Source: Vanilla planifolia (Eukaryota > Streptophyta > Magnoliopsida > Asparagales > Orchidaceae). Taken from it: a stretch of DNA of 64,000 nt. Numbering within the stretch: position 1 is the stretch's first letter; each line of letters begins with the position of its first letter. The stretch spans positions 29,480,569 to 29,544,568 of the forward strand of contig CM043871.1 of assembly GCA_023846275.1 (NCBI GenBank), read 5' to 3'. The translations under genes were made by a program, and so were the position numbers. This document shows, in pieces, positions 1-11,834 of this stretch. The notes beneath the pieces were generated by a model. The model worked only from the letters and a program-made list of their open reading frames with translations, was not told where the DNA came from and did not search any database.

Positions 1-1700
1 ACTTCAACCATATGCCGAATGCAATTAATCATAAGTTCAAATCATAGTGTGAATGTAATTATGAATTTGTGTATGTATAAGTTCTTCATAATTAAGGTAA
101 TAATCAAATCAATCTTTTGATAAGAGTTCTTTGCCTTTAATCCTTAACCCCTAATATTAAACAATTTTTACACATCCTAAGCCACTCTTACGTAGATGAT
201 TAGCAAATCTATCTATCTAAAATGTAGCACATAAAACATGTTAAGAATGCTAGATCACCATAACGAGCACTTAAAAATGTATATAAATTAGTCAGACTCT
301 ATTGATATTAAGTTATGGAAATCAAAATTTTTTAAGTGATAATACAAAAGATTGGAGATTCTTAAAAAACTAAAAAAAATATTAAAAATTTTAAATGATC
401 TAAAAAATTCTGAAAATTTACTCAAGCATGGAATATATAAAGATGGGCTTAATACAAGTTCTTGGCACAAAAAAGAGGTATGATGATCATATAACCAAAA
501 GTTGAAATAGATTTAAGAAAAATAATAAAATTATTTTTATAAGAATTTTTAACTTCAAAAATATATTAAAAATACTAAATGTCTCTAACAAAATATAAAA
601 TTTGATAGACAAATATAACTCATTAAGAATAATCACAAAGAATTGGTTGATATATTTTTGAGGCTAAATTAATAAAAAATACTAGAAATATTGAATTTAT
701 CTATGTTTAATTAAAATAAAATTATAATTGAAACTAAACTTCTTAGATCCCTAACCTATTGAATGCAATAGAGAATCAAACTAACAATGGCCTAAACTAA
801 TGGAACAATGCTAGAGTTAAAGCAAGGGAAAGATGGGGTGTCTAATAGAAATCCCAGAGAATTTCTAACTGTTTGGAGGAAGTTTGAATGTTCGAAAGGT
901 GTTACGATGCATGAGGTATAGGAAAAGAAAATTTGGGAAATTGTGTGGCTTAGGTAATAGGAGAAAGAAGGAAGTGAAAATTGCCAATCAAGAAGAATTA
1001 AGTAGTTTCTATTATAGTAGCCATATAATGGAATTGAAGGAAAAAGAATTATGTACGTGAAAAGGCTTGCAACTTGATATTCACTCCAAGAAGAGACCAT
1101 AACAAAAAGAAAATAAGGTAAGCGGGCTTATATATTTAAGTATGTGGTTGTTGTACTATTGTATTGTGCTTAGTGACCTCAATAGAATAATTGAATTGAG
1201 ATTTATAATTTCAAAGAATGACTACAATACTTGCATTGTTATTGATTATCAGTATTTAAAACAACATGATATGATTATTTGTTTCATAAGAATATGGTAT
1301 AAAACATGTTCTAATATTATGATAAAGGTCATTAAAGAAAGAATTGTAAAAGTGATAAAGAAAATTGGTTGCTTATAATGTAATTTGGAAAGGATAAAAA
1401 AAGAAAATGGATACAAATAAAAGTTGGTAAAAGGATAAATTTTAATTTTAAAAGTGTATTAATGTTTGGTTATTTAAGTGATAATTATCATTCTAAAAGA
1501 ATATGTTCTAATGATAAACCAAAAAGGTCATCATTGAGACTATTATTATTTGAAATAAAATGCTTCAAAGGAATACGTCTAATCTATTTATGAAAGACCT
1601 TGTCCTAAACCAACAAAAGAAAAGAGAATTGAGAAAGAGATAAAAGAGTTAAAAGGAATTTACATAATGGCTAGGTGATTTAATACCATAGAATTAGTTC
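1..1700. other. AT-rich intergenic DNA, no gene recognised
   Basis: Low-complexity AT-rich sequence. The short open frames here (for example 792-1100 minus and 1142-1378 plus) resemble no family I know and have no start context or splice structure that suggests a gene. The right end may be the 5' part of the decayed gypsy element that becomes recognisable from about 1720. Confidence 0.5.
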
Positions 1701-1719
1701 TTATATATATCACATGCTA

Positions 1720-2640
1720 TTTGTATATTCATCATATAAGATTGAACCAACATGTTGTATGACTACAAATCACTTTAAAGCTGAGTATAGATATTTTGAA
1801 TTTCTCATATTATCTTTTGGCTTAACAAATATTTTAATAATTTTTATAGATTTGATGAACATGATGTTCAAGTAATGATTAGATTATTTTATCATTATTT
1901 CTATTAATAACATCTTGATCTATTCCATAAATAAAATAAAATAGAAAAAACACTTGCATATGGTATTATATTATGAAAAAAGTACCAATTGTATGCAATA
2001 TTTTCAAGATGTAGTTTTCAATTATCTAGTGTATCTTTTTTGGGACAAAAGGAATCTCTATAGATTCGAAACAATAATAGTTATTGTTGAATTAGCTTAG
2101 GCTTAGAATGTAAGAGAAGTGTAAATTTTTTAGGTTTGGTTGTATTGCTAAAATTTTGTTAAAATATTTTCTTAGATTTTAGTACTATTAATAAGATTAA
2201 CTCAAAAAAATAATGACTTTTGAATAAAATTTAGATTGTGAAAGAAATTTTCAAACTTTAAAGAAGATATTGACTTCAAAACCTATCTTACAGATTACCT
2301 AAGAAAGAAACTAAATTTCAGGTAAAATAATAAGTTATAACATATGTTTTAAAGCAATTGTGATCTCATGAAGAAAATTATCTTAATCATGATCTTAAAC
2401 TTGTTATAATTATATTCTCTTTAAAGATTTTGAAACACTACCTTCATAGTATGAAGAGTTATTTGTTTATTGATCACTAAAATTGTAAGTATTTTTTTTA
2501 CAAAGTAAGAGTTAAATCTAAGACAATAAAGATAATTGAAACTACTTAAAGATTATGATGTGAAGATCATTTATCATTTAGATAAAATAAAGTATTATAA
2601 TTTATGTGTCAAGCTAGAGGCCTAGTCTTTATAGCATGAT
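1720..2640 (+). mobile_element. Decayed Ty3/gypsy reverse transcriptase-RNase H
   Basis: Broken plus-strand frames spell the landmarks of a plant Ty3/gypsy polymerase in the right order. Around 1770-1870 there is YRYFEFLILSFGLTN followed by FIDLMNMMF, matching the usual YGHYEFLVM-FGLTNAP-FMDLMN block. ILIYS near 1910-1925 stands where the IDDILVYS catalytic region should be, with the acidic pair lost. An RNase H C-terminal block, DYDVKIIYHLDK, lies near 2551-2586. Frames are interrupted by many stops and indels, so the element is dead. LTRs were not identified. Confidence 0.75.
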
Positions 2641-4195
2641 ATCAAGTTAGAGAGAAGTAAAATTAATTATAGAAATGAATCATCTAAACTGGGATGCAAT
2701 ATCAACACTTGTTAAAAGAATGTTTTCTCAATTAAATATTATGGTGGAGTGGTTGTAGGCCTTAAAAATGCTTTAGCAACCTTTGGGAGAGGTTTTTCCT
2801 ACATAGTTGATGCATTGTGATAAAGGTATTATTTGTATGATAAGATTACTTTTGTGTTTATAGAATAATGAATGATTGTCTTTATTGTATTTTTGAATTA
2901 TTCTAATTGTTTTCTTATTATATTATAGTTATATTTTATACTTTAAGTGAATATCATTTTATTCAATTATTGTTTTCATTTGAAAAAAGTATTTTTGTGC
3001 TATCTATGTGTTCATAAATGCTCATAAACCTTTTTCATATTTGTTTAAGAGTAGAATTTTGTTGCACAACTTATGTGAAAATTAATTTAGCTTATTTTTA
3101 AAGATTTATATAAAATTTCATAATTAATTAAAAGACATGCAACTTTTTTAGAATTTATTTCATATTTCTATTACATATAACTTGTTAGTCAAAATCTTCA
3201 ATTCTCTGCATTGCTTGTTGCCCCTATAATTGAAGTTTTGACTTTATTATTTACAACAAAATGACATGGATTTTAAGGTTAAAATAAAATATTTAGTTAT
3301 CAGCTAGAAAAATAAATTAGTTTTTTAATTTTTTATTTTCTTAAACTTGTCTCAAATTAAACTAAAAATTTAAACAAATTAATATTTAATAAATTCATAT
3401 TTGAAATTTTAATACTTATTATAAGAATTAATCAGGAAAAAATGTAATCTTAAATTTAAAATTAATTAATGTCAATCAATAAAATTAAGTTACTTAAGAT
3501 AAACAAAATGTAATTTTAAGTTAAAAATTAATTAGATTAATCTATTTAACTTAAATTAATTTTTAAAGAAAAACAAATTAATTGAAAATTTTAAGACAAG
3601 ACTAAATTAAATAATTATTAAATTAATAAAAAGATTTTAATTGTTGAAATATTTAGTGATATTAAATAATGACATTAAACTAAATTTAAAATTAATTAAC
3701 AAATCAAAAATAATTTTTAAAAATAGATAAATTGGAATTAGGAAAATTTCTTAAATTTAAAATTTTTTATAAAATATTATATTAAAAAGTGTATAACCCA
3801 TAACTTTAGGTACATTAATTTGATAAATTAAAATTCGATTCATGCACTTTTTCTGTTGTTTCATAGTAAAAATCTTTTTTTTAAACCTGGAATTTGATTT
3901 TTAAGTAAGCCTAAAAATGAAGTTCACATTTTTTATTCGATTTTCGAATAATATATAATGTTTTTTATTTTATATAATTTTTAATGCTATTCCTTCTGAT
4001 TTGATTTTCGAACTCATTTAACACACTTGGATCGATTAAAATACAGATAGGATTTCCGGACGATTGGATTTGGAACTACTTCGCTTGAGGAACAAAAAAG
4101 AGAGCATCAGTTTCCACTTCGTTGCTATGTTGCTTAATTCTTTGCAATTCTTTTCTTCATCCCAAGCTATAGTAGCAGGAAGAACACAGGCGGCA
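2641..4195. other. AT-rich 5' flank of DEG5
   Basis: Very AT-rich spacer with AATT/TTAA-rich low-complexity stretches, especially 3300-3800. No ORF or recognisable element is seen. The DEG5 promoter and 5' UTR must lie in the last few hundred bases, but no TATA box can be singled out in such composition. Confidence 0.45.
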
Positions 4196-7100
4196 ATGGC
4201 TCCCTGCACTGCCTCTACGTCACCTCCCAGTTCTAAAAGATTCAGCTGTTCTCTATCCAGAAGGGTTGTCCCAATTATACTTGCTTCTTCTTTCACCTCT
4301 TCTTCTTCTATCCAATTCCTTTCGCAATCTCCGTTCGCAAAAGCTGAAGTGACAGACGAGTTTGAGGAAGAAGAGGAAAGAGTTGTTCGAATCTTTCAGG
4401 CATCCATTCTGCCCATCTTTCCCTCCCCCTTCCATACGTTATCGAATAACCAGCAGCGCCTTGAAAAGAAAATGACTTTTTCCTCCAGGAGGCTTCTCCT
4501 GCCGTGGTCTGCATCAAGGATCTGGAGTTGCAGTCCAGGACAAGCGGCTTGTCTGAAGGAGGAGAAGAGGATTTGAGTGATGCAAAGGTCGAGGGTACAG
4601 GCTCTGGGTTTGTGTGGGACAAGTCTGGGCACATTGTATGAACTGCGTTTTCTTTGAAATTTCTATGGGAAGGATTTAGCAAATTTCTTAATGTTGTGGC
4701 TGGTTGTTCGATGCATCAGGTCACAAATTACCATGTTGTTGATAAATTGGTCACAGATACATCCGGCCGTCATCGTTGCAGGGTTTGTGAGAATGCTAAT
4801 TCTTTTTAGCTGCTTTACATGTATTATTTTGACTGAGTTCCATTTTCAGGTTTTCCTTGAAGATTCAGAAGGGAAGTTGTTTTCTAGGGAAGGGAAGCTA
4901 GTGGGATATGATCCTGCTTATGATCTTGCTGTTCTGAAGGTTTTGAACTGCACACAAATGTTACAGTGTTGTTTTCTTATAGATCTTCTCGTGTTAAACT
5001 GAATTCATTTTCTGGTAAAGCTTATTTGAGTCTCAAGTGAAGCGACAGGTTGATATTGAAGGAGACAAGCTTAAACCTGCTGCTATTGGCCTTTCACGCA
5101 ATCTGCGGGTTGGTCAGAGTTGTTTTGCCATTGGAAATCCCTATGCATATGAGCACACATTGACAACCGGGGTAATTTATTTGATGATGAATCTAAATTT
5201 TTGGCCATGCTGTTATTCATCTTTGAATTGTATGCCAGTCCTTTCTTCCAAACCTTCTTTGGAAAATTGATAAGTGAATTTTTTATTTGATCATGCAAAT
5301 AATGGTTGATTTAGGAGGTAGAGACATGATAATTCTATAGGGTTGCATTTGTTTTGATTAGATTTTGCAGTGAAAATTTGATTACTATAACAGGTAGTGA
5401 GTGGATTACGAAGGCAAATACCATCCCCGAATGGAAAGGCAATTCGTGGAGCCATACAAACAGATGCAGCAATAAATGCTGGTTTTCTTCAAACTTCTTA
5501 AAATTAAGAATGCTTATCAAATTTTATCTTTAGTGTGTGCATAGTTGCATGCTTGTTTATATTAAATTTAGTGGTTTTTGGTTATGTTGCTGTTTCTTTC
5601 TCATACTATATTGCTTGCCATGTTTTTGAATAAGGTGAAGTTTTTAACTTCATTGAAATTTCCCTTTCAGCATCCATTGTTAACATGAAAATTAGTGAGA
5701 AAATTGAAACAATTTGGTAGAGAAGAGCATAATAAGTGGAGGAAGAAAGGCTTGTAGAGGAGGTTAGCTTCTTATGCAAGGGAGGAGTTGTCTTTCTATT
5801 CCTTCTTAGAATGCCATGCATGCATGCATACATATATCATAAAATTTTTCATTTGAGAAGTTCAATTGTAATTATTCAAAAAGGTTTTATTTTTATCCAA
5901 AAGTTATGACAAATTTGAAATTCAAAGTTTAGCTACTCCATTCTAATCTTACAAACTAATTTTAATCTAAATAATCCTATAATTAAAATCAAATTTTAAT
6001 CTAATATAATATGATAATTTATAACTAAATTCAAATAATTAAATGATAAATTTAAATAAGAATTTAAATAGAAAAAATTATCTAAATGACTTTAAATTCA
6101 AATTTAATATTTAAATTAAACAAATTAAACTTCAAAATTATAAACTCTTTTTAAAAAAGTAACATATATAAAATAATAACATTTGCATCCTATATTAAGT
6201 TCCAAATGGAGAAATTGCTTGCTAATAGTTTGATTTGGAAAGTGGAGAAACGAATGTTATGATTGGAAAAACAAATGTTCATTGAAGCTTCAATTGTGGG
6301 AGGTGGAAGGAGATCTTAATGTCATGCAATGATGAAGATGGCCAAAGGTTGTCTTAAAGTGAAAGTCTAGAATACTCGAGGAAAAAATTGTTGGACTTGC
6401 CGTTAGCAGGAAGCTTAATTGACAAAGGAACAAAGTTTAGTGGCAAGGACAATGTAATTGATGTTGTCAATAGTCGATGATGGGAGCAACAATGGAAAGT
6501 TAGTCGGAAGAGCAAATGCTAGAAGATGTTGAAAGCGTAAATCATTGTTGTGATAATAACATGGTGAAGACTAAGTTGTGATGCAAAATTGACTATGATG
6601 AAGAAAATTTGATATCAAATTAGGGTGAATGAACGAAGATTTGATACTAAATTGTTAATGAATAAATGGAGTTTAGAGAGGATAGAGAGAGGAGAGAGAA
6701 AGAGAGAAAAAAATTTTTGTGCTTTATTAGAGAAAGAAGATGGATTGCTTGCTTTTTCCTTCCTAGCACATTATGTATGAATGCACAAAGAAATAATTTG
6801 ATTATTCTTAAATATCTTCTCTTTTTGTTTCATCTCATAAGACTTTTAAATAGGTTTATAATGTTAAATAAATCTTCACAAAATTAGGAGATATACAAAA
6901 AATAAACAAAAAAAAAAAATCAAAATCCTAAAAACTCAATTCAAACTTAAATTTGAAATAAAAAAAATGAAGAAAACTAAGATCTAAATATATCTTTAAA
7001 TTCTTAAATTTAAGAAACCTTGATTTAGTTAAATTTAAAATATTCATGACTTATTTTATAAAAAGTAGAGGCATAGATAATCTTGAACTATTGAGATAGT

Positions 7101-10100
7101 ATTTAAAAAATATAAAACATTCTATTATTAAATTGTTGAGGACTTACAACTTGTTAACCTATTATGTGAACTAGAATCTCATAGGCTTGCTTAGAGATCA
7201 TTTATTTTGAATTTGTCTCTTAATTTAGCTCCAAGTTAAGTCTGTATTTGATTTGAAATGTTAAGACATACAACCAACTTAACCTACATCAGAAGTTATT
7301 TATACAAGGTTGTCATGCTCGTTTATCTTTTATACCCTATAATACATGCAAAAATAGTAAAATCAGGGTATAAATACAAATAGAGAATACTAGTTAATCA
7401 CTTAGATGGTAAAACCTAGTTTTCAAATCCTTTCTCATAATCAAATACAAATATATCATAATATAAAACAATAATAATAATTAATATACATTCATATGAA
7501 CTACAAGATTTAATTTTAAACACATCAAATGTGGCATCAAATTGTACAAAGATATGTCACACCTTAGATCTAACCACATAACACTCAAATGATATAATTC
7601 ATATCTTACTTTGTTTTTCTCTTTCTGCTTTTATAGTATAACTTTTAATGTAATTAATAAGTTTTACAAAGTTTGACAGAAAATTTCTATATACAAATAA
7701 TATTTTAATATGAAATAATTGCAAGTTGTAGTAACAAAAACATGATATATATGTGATAATCATGTGTCCGCAAATCACTACTGTACTAATAAATATCATT
7801 CTTATAATATATATATGCAAATAAACATCCCGTGCTTTTCAAAATGCTATGATAACTCTTTTTATCAATATTTTTTTAATTATTTTGTTTCCAACATTTT
7901 GCATTCTTATCATATTTTTAATATATAAAAATTCAATTTTTTTTAAATAACCATTATCCTAATTTTATAAGATTTTATCTAATTTCATATTTTTCTAAGA
8001 TCTCATTATTTCATATCTAAACTTCAGCCCATAGACTTGTCATAGCTAATTAGCAGTCTTAATCATATCATCTCCACTTATTCAAAGTTGTACAAAAAAT
8101 ATCAACAAAAATGGAGCTCAACTCATCAAACCTTATACAATGTATAAGAAATATCTGAGGATAAGTTCTTTCATCTCTAGCATGATTTATAACCTTTACT
8201 TATCTAACCTTACAAAGAGTGATAGTATTCAATCACTTTTAGTGATAATCATATGATATATCTTAGAAAAAATATAATTATTTTTTATTTCATATTATAT
8301 CATGGTAGTTTTTATTTTTATTTCTTTTTATTCTTTATTATCTTTTTATTTCTTATGTTTTGATATGCCTATCAAATTAAATATGTCATATAAATATAGA
8401 TATTTTATACTCATAACATGTATAAGATTATATTTATTACATGACTATTATAAATATTAAACCACATGCATAATAAGATGATTTCATACTAGCATGTTTA
8501 AATTAATATTTTTTTATAGATATAAATAATAATTTACTTCTAATTTGTTAATTTGGATCACTTGATTTTTAGGAGGTCAATTACTCATTTTATAAATCCC
8601 ATTTTTCTTTATGTACAAATTATCATTTCTTCACTAATTATCCATACTCAAGACATATTATACATTAGAATTGATGTACCCTATGTCTGGCCTTGGTGTA
8701 TCGTAGATTGGCTTAATGTACTTTAAGCATAGATATCACTATACTGCCCTTTGGGTTGGCATGCAATGCATCCTGCTTGGTGTCATGTACACCAACCCAG
8801 TGTACTATATGTCATCTTCTAGATTAATGGATGAAGCTCAACATTCTCTTAAGTTCATTGCTCAAAACGACTCTAAACTTCATGCCAGCCAATTTCTTAT
8901 CATCTTATATCAGTCCACTATCATATAAATACTTTAATTTAACAAAATCCCATGGATTCCAACTTAAAACACAAGCTCTACACTTTCAACTGCAGATTTT
9001 CTTGGCTAACATGCTTTCTAAAGTGTGCAGGATTAAATTCTATACAAACTCTAAAAAGAAGTTGAAGGAATTTCATTCAAAAGCTAAGCTTGCTAATTCT
9101 ATTCATGTCTGCATCAACTTAAGCACTTTTCCCAAATCCTTTGCTCATGTTTAAGAATTCTTTTCTGTTGCAGCTCTCTCTGTTTTCCTTCTAAGTTGTA
9201 TTTAACACAATAGGAGCCTTATAACATAACCAGCTAGATTTCCTTCTTGCTCAAAACTCCCACAGCTCACTCCTTTGGTTTATTTTGCTAAACCTATTGC
9301 TAAAATTCTTCACAAGCTCCTGGTTTTTCTTGATTTCCTTCTTTCTTCCATCACCATTGCAAACAACACCTCCCTTTCTCTTCTCTTCATACTCAGCTGC
9401 CATAGTCAATTCTCATGGCTTATCCCATGGTTGCTTAATTCAGTTTTATTAGAGGCTAAAACATCCATAATACCCTTAACTAATAGCATTATGATTATTT
9501 GGTCTTTAATGAACAAAATTAAATGTCATTAATTTTAAAAATTCAAAATAAATTTATTAGATTTTCAAAAATTATAAATTAAGTACCAATAGATTCTTCT
9601 CAATGAAATTTTACCAAAATTCAATTTTAAATTCTAAAATATATTACAAATTGTTTGGCATAATAAATTTCAAAATTAACAATTCTATTACTCAAAATAT
9701 CATTATTGAGAAGCCCAAATGCATAATTTCTTTATTTACGACACATTTTACAAAAACAGATTCCCAAGATGTTACAAAGATTGTCAGCCCTATGCTTAGA
9801 GAAGTAAACTTTGAAATTAGTTTGTGTTGTAGGACCACTCGTGAGATTTGACAGCTATTTTTTGAGTTTGATTATGAGGGAGGGGCCATGGTGGGCCAAG
9901 AATTTTTCTCTCTTTCTCGAAGTTTGATTCACCTTGATAAAATATTTAGTCATAGTTATATATGTTTACAACTCAACAGGGTTAGTAAATTCCTATTTAG
10001 GAGCTCATTTCTATGGCCAAATGGCCACCATGAGGATGATCTTAAGGCTGGCTTATAAGGCCTTGTATTTTGATGCAGGACGACATGTATGTGAGTTGAA

Positions 10101-11834
10101 CATTATACTGATTATGATGTCAGAGCATTGTAGAAAAGAGGCTTTTTGAGAATGGTTGATGGAGGACCTTGGTTTGTTGTTTAAGTGTCATGTAGTGGGT
10201 GGAATCGTGTTGGTTAAAAGCTTGGACTGACCATGAGTCACATGTGGGTTGGAAGAGTCGCTTGCTTGGAGTTTGAACATTATAGACAATTGAGAAACTT
10301 CGTTAACTCAAAAAAGACCTGCTAAATATGATATTTGAGGCTTTATATAGAGAGTTTCATGATTGGTTGATGGCTCCTTTATATAGCTAAAGATAAGATT
10401 GAGAAACTTCAAATTCAAATTTATATAAATCTAAATAAAAAACTAAACAAAGAAAACTTGGGATAAATTCAATCTAAGCAGAAGCAAGAATTTGACGGGA
10501 ATCGGCCATCTCATCTCTCGACCAGTAAACAGTCCATTATAGGCTTTGTCCCCGTCATCTGATGGTTCCAAAGGATCAAACATCCAAAGCAAAGAGATCA
10601 GCTGTCCAATCTATTCGTTGAAGAAGACATGCTAAGTGATACTTTAGTTGCCATCATCCAATGCAGATGATTGCCTGTTATATAAAACGATCAGATGCCT
10701 GATGGGTCCTGATGGATAGTTTATTTTGAGCCAAAACAAATCTGAAGCTTCTTTTGCACTGATATCCATGGTCTAATGGTGAGGATCAAATCGATTCCAT
10801 GTTAACTCTGATTTGGAGAGTCAGCTACATCAATTGTGGCCTACATTATGGCTTCTTTCTCGGGTATATATAAAGCCAGGTTTCACTCTCTTAAACTTTA
10901 AAATCTCTAGTTTGTGTGTTAATCCGTCACAGCATTTGTGTCACCCTCTCGTACAAGGATCTTCCAAGGTCTTTCAATACCAAGTTTTTCTTTTGGCCAA
11001 TATTAGCAATGATGAGTATGAGGCAAAAGTACACAACAAAAAATGAATTAAGACTTGGCAGGAGGAGACCTAGGGGTTCACCTTAGTGTAAATATAAAAG
11101 ATATCGTGTCCTTTTTTCCCAGAGTTCCTCCCTTAACCTCTTTGGCTTCATTATGTGCTTCCACTGGTCTAATGTGATATTGATTTAGGAATGACAGGAT
11201 TCTTAAAAACAACTTACAAATCTTAACCCAGCTTTGGGTACTTATTTATTGTAGTAACTATATGGGTCTTTGGACCGGTTTATTCAAAACTAGGAACGCA
11301 CCATCTATTCCTTCTCATTATAAACGCAATTGGAGAATTGTTTAACATTGTTCTACTCTTTATCAAATTTTCATTTTGCTGTTATATGTTTTATCAACTT
11401 TGCTGACTTTGAAGATCTGGTAGCTCATCTCTTTTGCCATTGATCTGTATTCTCCACTTGTTTTATCGATGAGGAGCGAAGGAAACTCGGGTGGTCCATT
11501 GATCGACTCTTATGGTCATGTGATTGGAGTTAATACTGCAACATTTACGCGAAAGGGTAACTATATATATATGAGCAAATCATGCAATTTTAAGTAGGAT
11601 TAGAAACTACATTCATATAGAAAATCATTAGGTTTCCACTTGAAGGTTCATCTTCCTTGTGAATTATGAAGATGGTAACGTTAGCCCATCAATTCTCACT
11701 GTATTGGTTTTTAATGTGCAGGATCGGGCACATCTTCAGGTGTTAACTTTGCCATACCAATCGATGTTGTTGTGCGCATTGTTCCTTCTTTGATTGTCAA
11801 TGGAACTGACTTTAAAGATAGGTTTAGTTTTTGA
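4196..11834 (+). CDS. DEG5: DEG5-like thylakoid-lumen serine protease (8 exons)
   Basis: Exons by homology and splice signals: 4196-4399, 4489-4635, 4720-4782, 4850-4939, 5049-5171, 5394-5481, 11482-11556 and 11722-11834. They total 903 nt, a 300-residue protein with the reading frame open throughout. It is a trypsin-like Deg/HtrA protease; family members work with DEG8 in the thylakoid lumen in photodamaged D1 turnover. The triad is H122 (TNYHV), D163 (YDLAVLK) and S241 (GNSGGP). There is no PDZ domain, as is normal for DEG5. The N-terminus is Ser/Thr-rich with a twin Arg at 22-23 and an AKA at 48-50, consistent with a bipartite transit peptide and Tat-type lumenal targeting. I chose the ATG at 4196 because it has G at -3 and +4; an in-frame ATG at 4127 has a weaker context. 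Intron 1 appears to be GC-AG, and intron 6 is 6 kb. Confidence 0.9.
4400..4488 (+). other. DEG5: DEG5 intron 1 with a GC-AG boundary
   Basis: Exon 1 ends CAG at 4399 and the next bases are GCATCC; the acceptor is CCTCCAG ending at 4488. Joining here gives RIFQ-EASPAVV, which matches the conserved start of the protease domain in phase 0. No nearby GT donor preserves both the frame and the conserved residues. Confidence 0.7.
6638..6720 (-). mobile_element. Probable Copia LTR/primer-site boundary with purine tract
   Basis: GATTTGATACTA at 6638-6649 matches the complement of the initiator-tRNA-Met primer site (GCTCTGATACCA) at 9 of 12 bases. It is followed at once by TGTTAATG, as expected where a minus-strand Copia internal region meets its LTR. 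A 39-base purine tract (6675-6713) lies just inside the presumed LTR. The other LTR end and the coding region were not found, so this is a relic at best. Confidence 0.4.
10500..11060. other. GC-richer block inside DEG5 intron 6, origin unknown
   Basis: This segment is clearly less AT-rich than its surroundings and has a TATATATAA motif near 10865-10873, about 300 bases after a tract with many GAT-type short repeats. It looks like an LTR or promoter-bearing insertion fragment, but no terminal repeats or coding homology are visible. An open frame at 10813-11046 has no family resemblance. Confidence 0.3.

Larger units (their letters stand above)
5482..11481 (+). other. DEG5: 6-kb DEG5 intron 6 packed with AT-rich and element-derived DNA
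   Basis: The donor after 5481 (G|GTTTTC) and the acceptor ending at 11481 (GCGAAG) split the Gly codon just before the catalytic NSGGP. All other DEG5 introns in this window are under about 250 bp. The intron contains a probable Copia LTR boundary near 6638, a purine tract at 6675-6713, a less AT-rich stretch at 8650-9850 with short frames of no known family, and a GC-richer block at 10500-11060. This is most simply explained by accumulated insertions. Confidence 0.8.

Noticed and set aside
792..1100. 102-residue minus-strand open frame
   Set aside because: No start context, no homology recognised and composition typical of AT-rich noncoding DNA.
4127..4195. Upstream in-frame ATG at 4127 as the DEG5 start
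   Set aside because: It would add 23 residues, but its context (T at +4) is weaker than the ATG at 4196, and the Ser/Thr-rich transit-peptide start fits 4196 better. It remains possible.
10769..10798. tRNA- or SINE-like A and B boxes (TGGTCTAATGG and AAATCGATTCC)
   Set aside because: The boxes are only about 20 bases apart, far too close for a tRNA, and no acceptor stem or anticodon arm pairs. Probably chance or a trace fragment.
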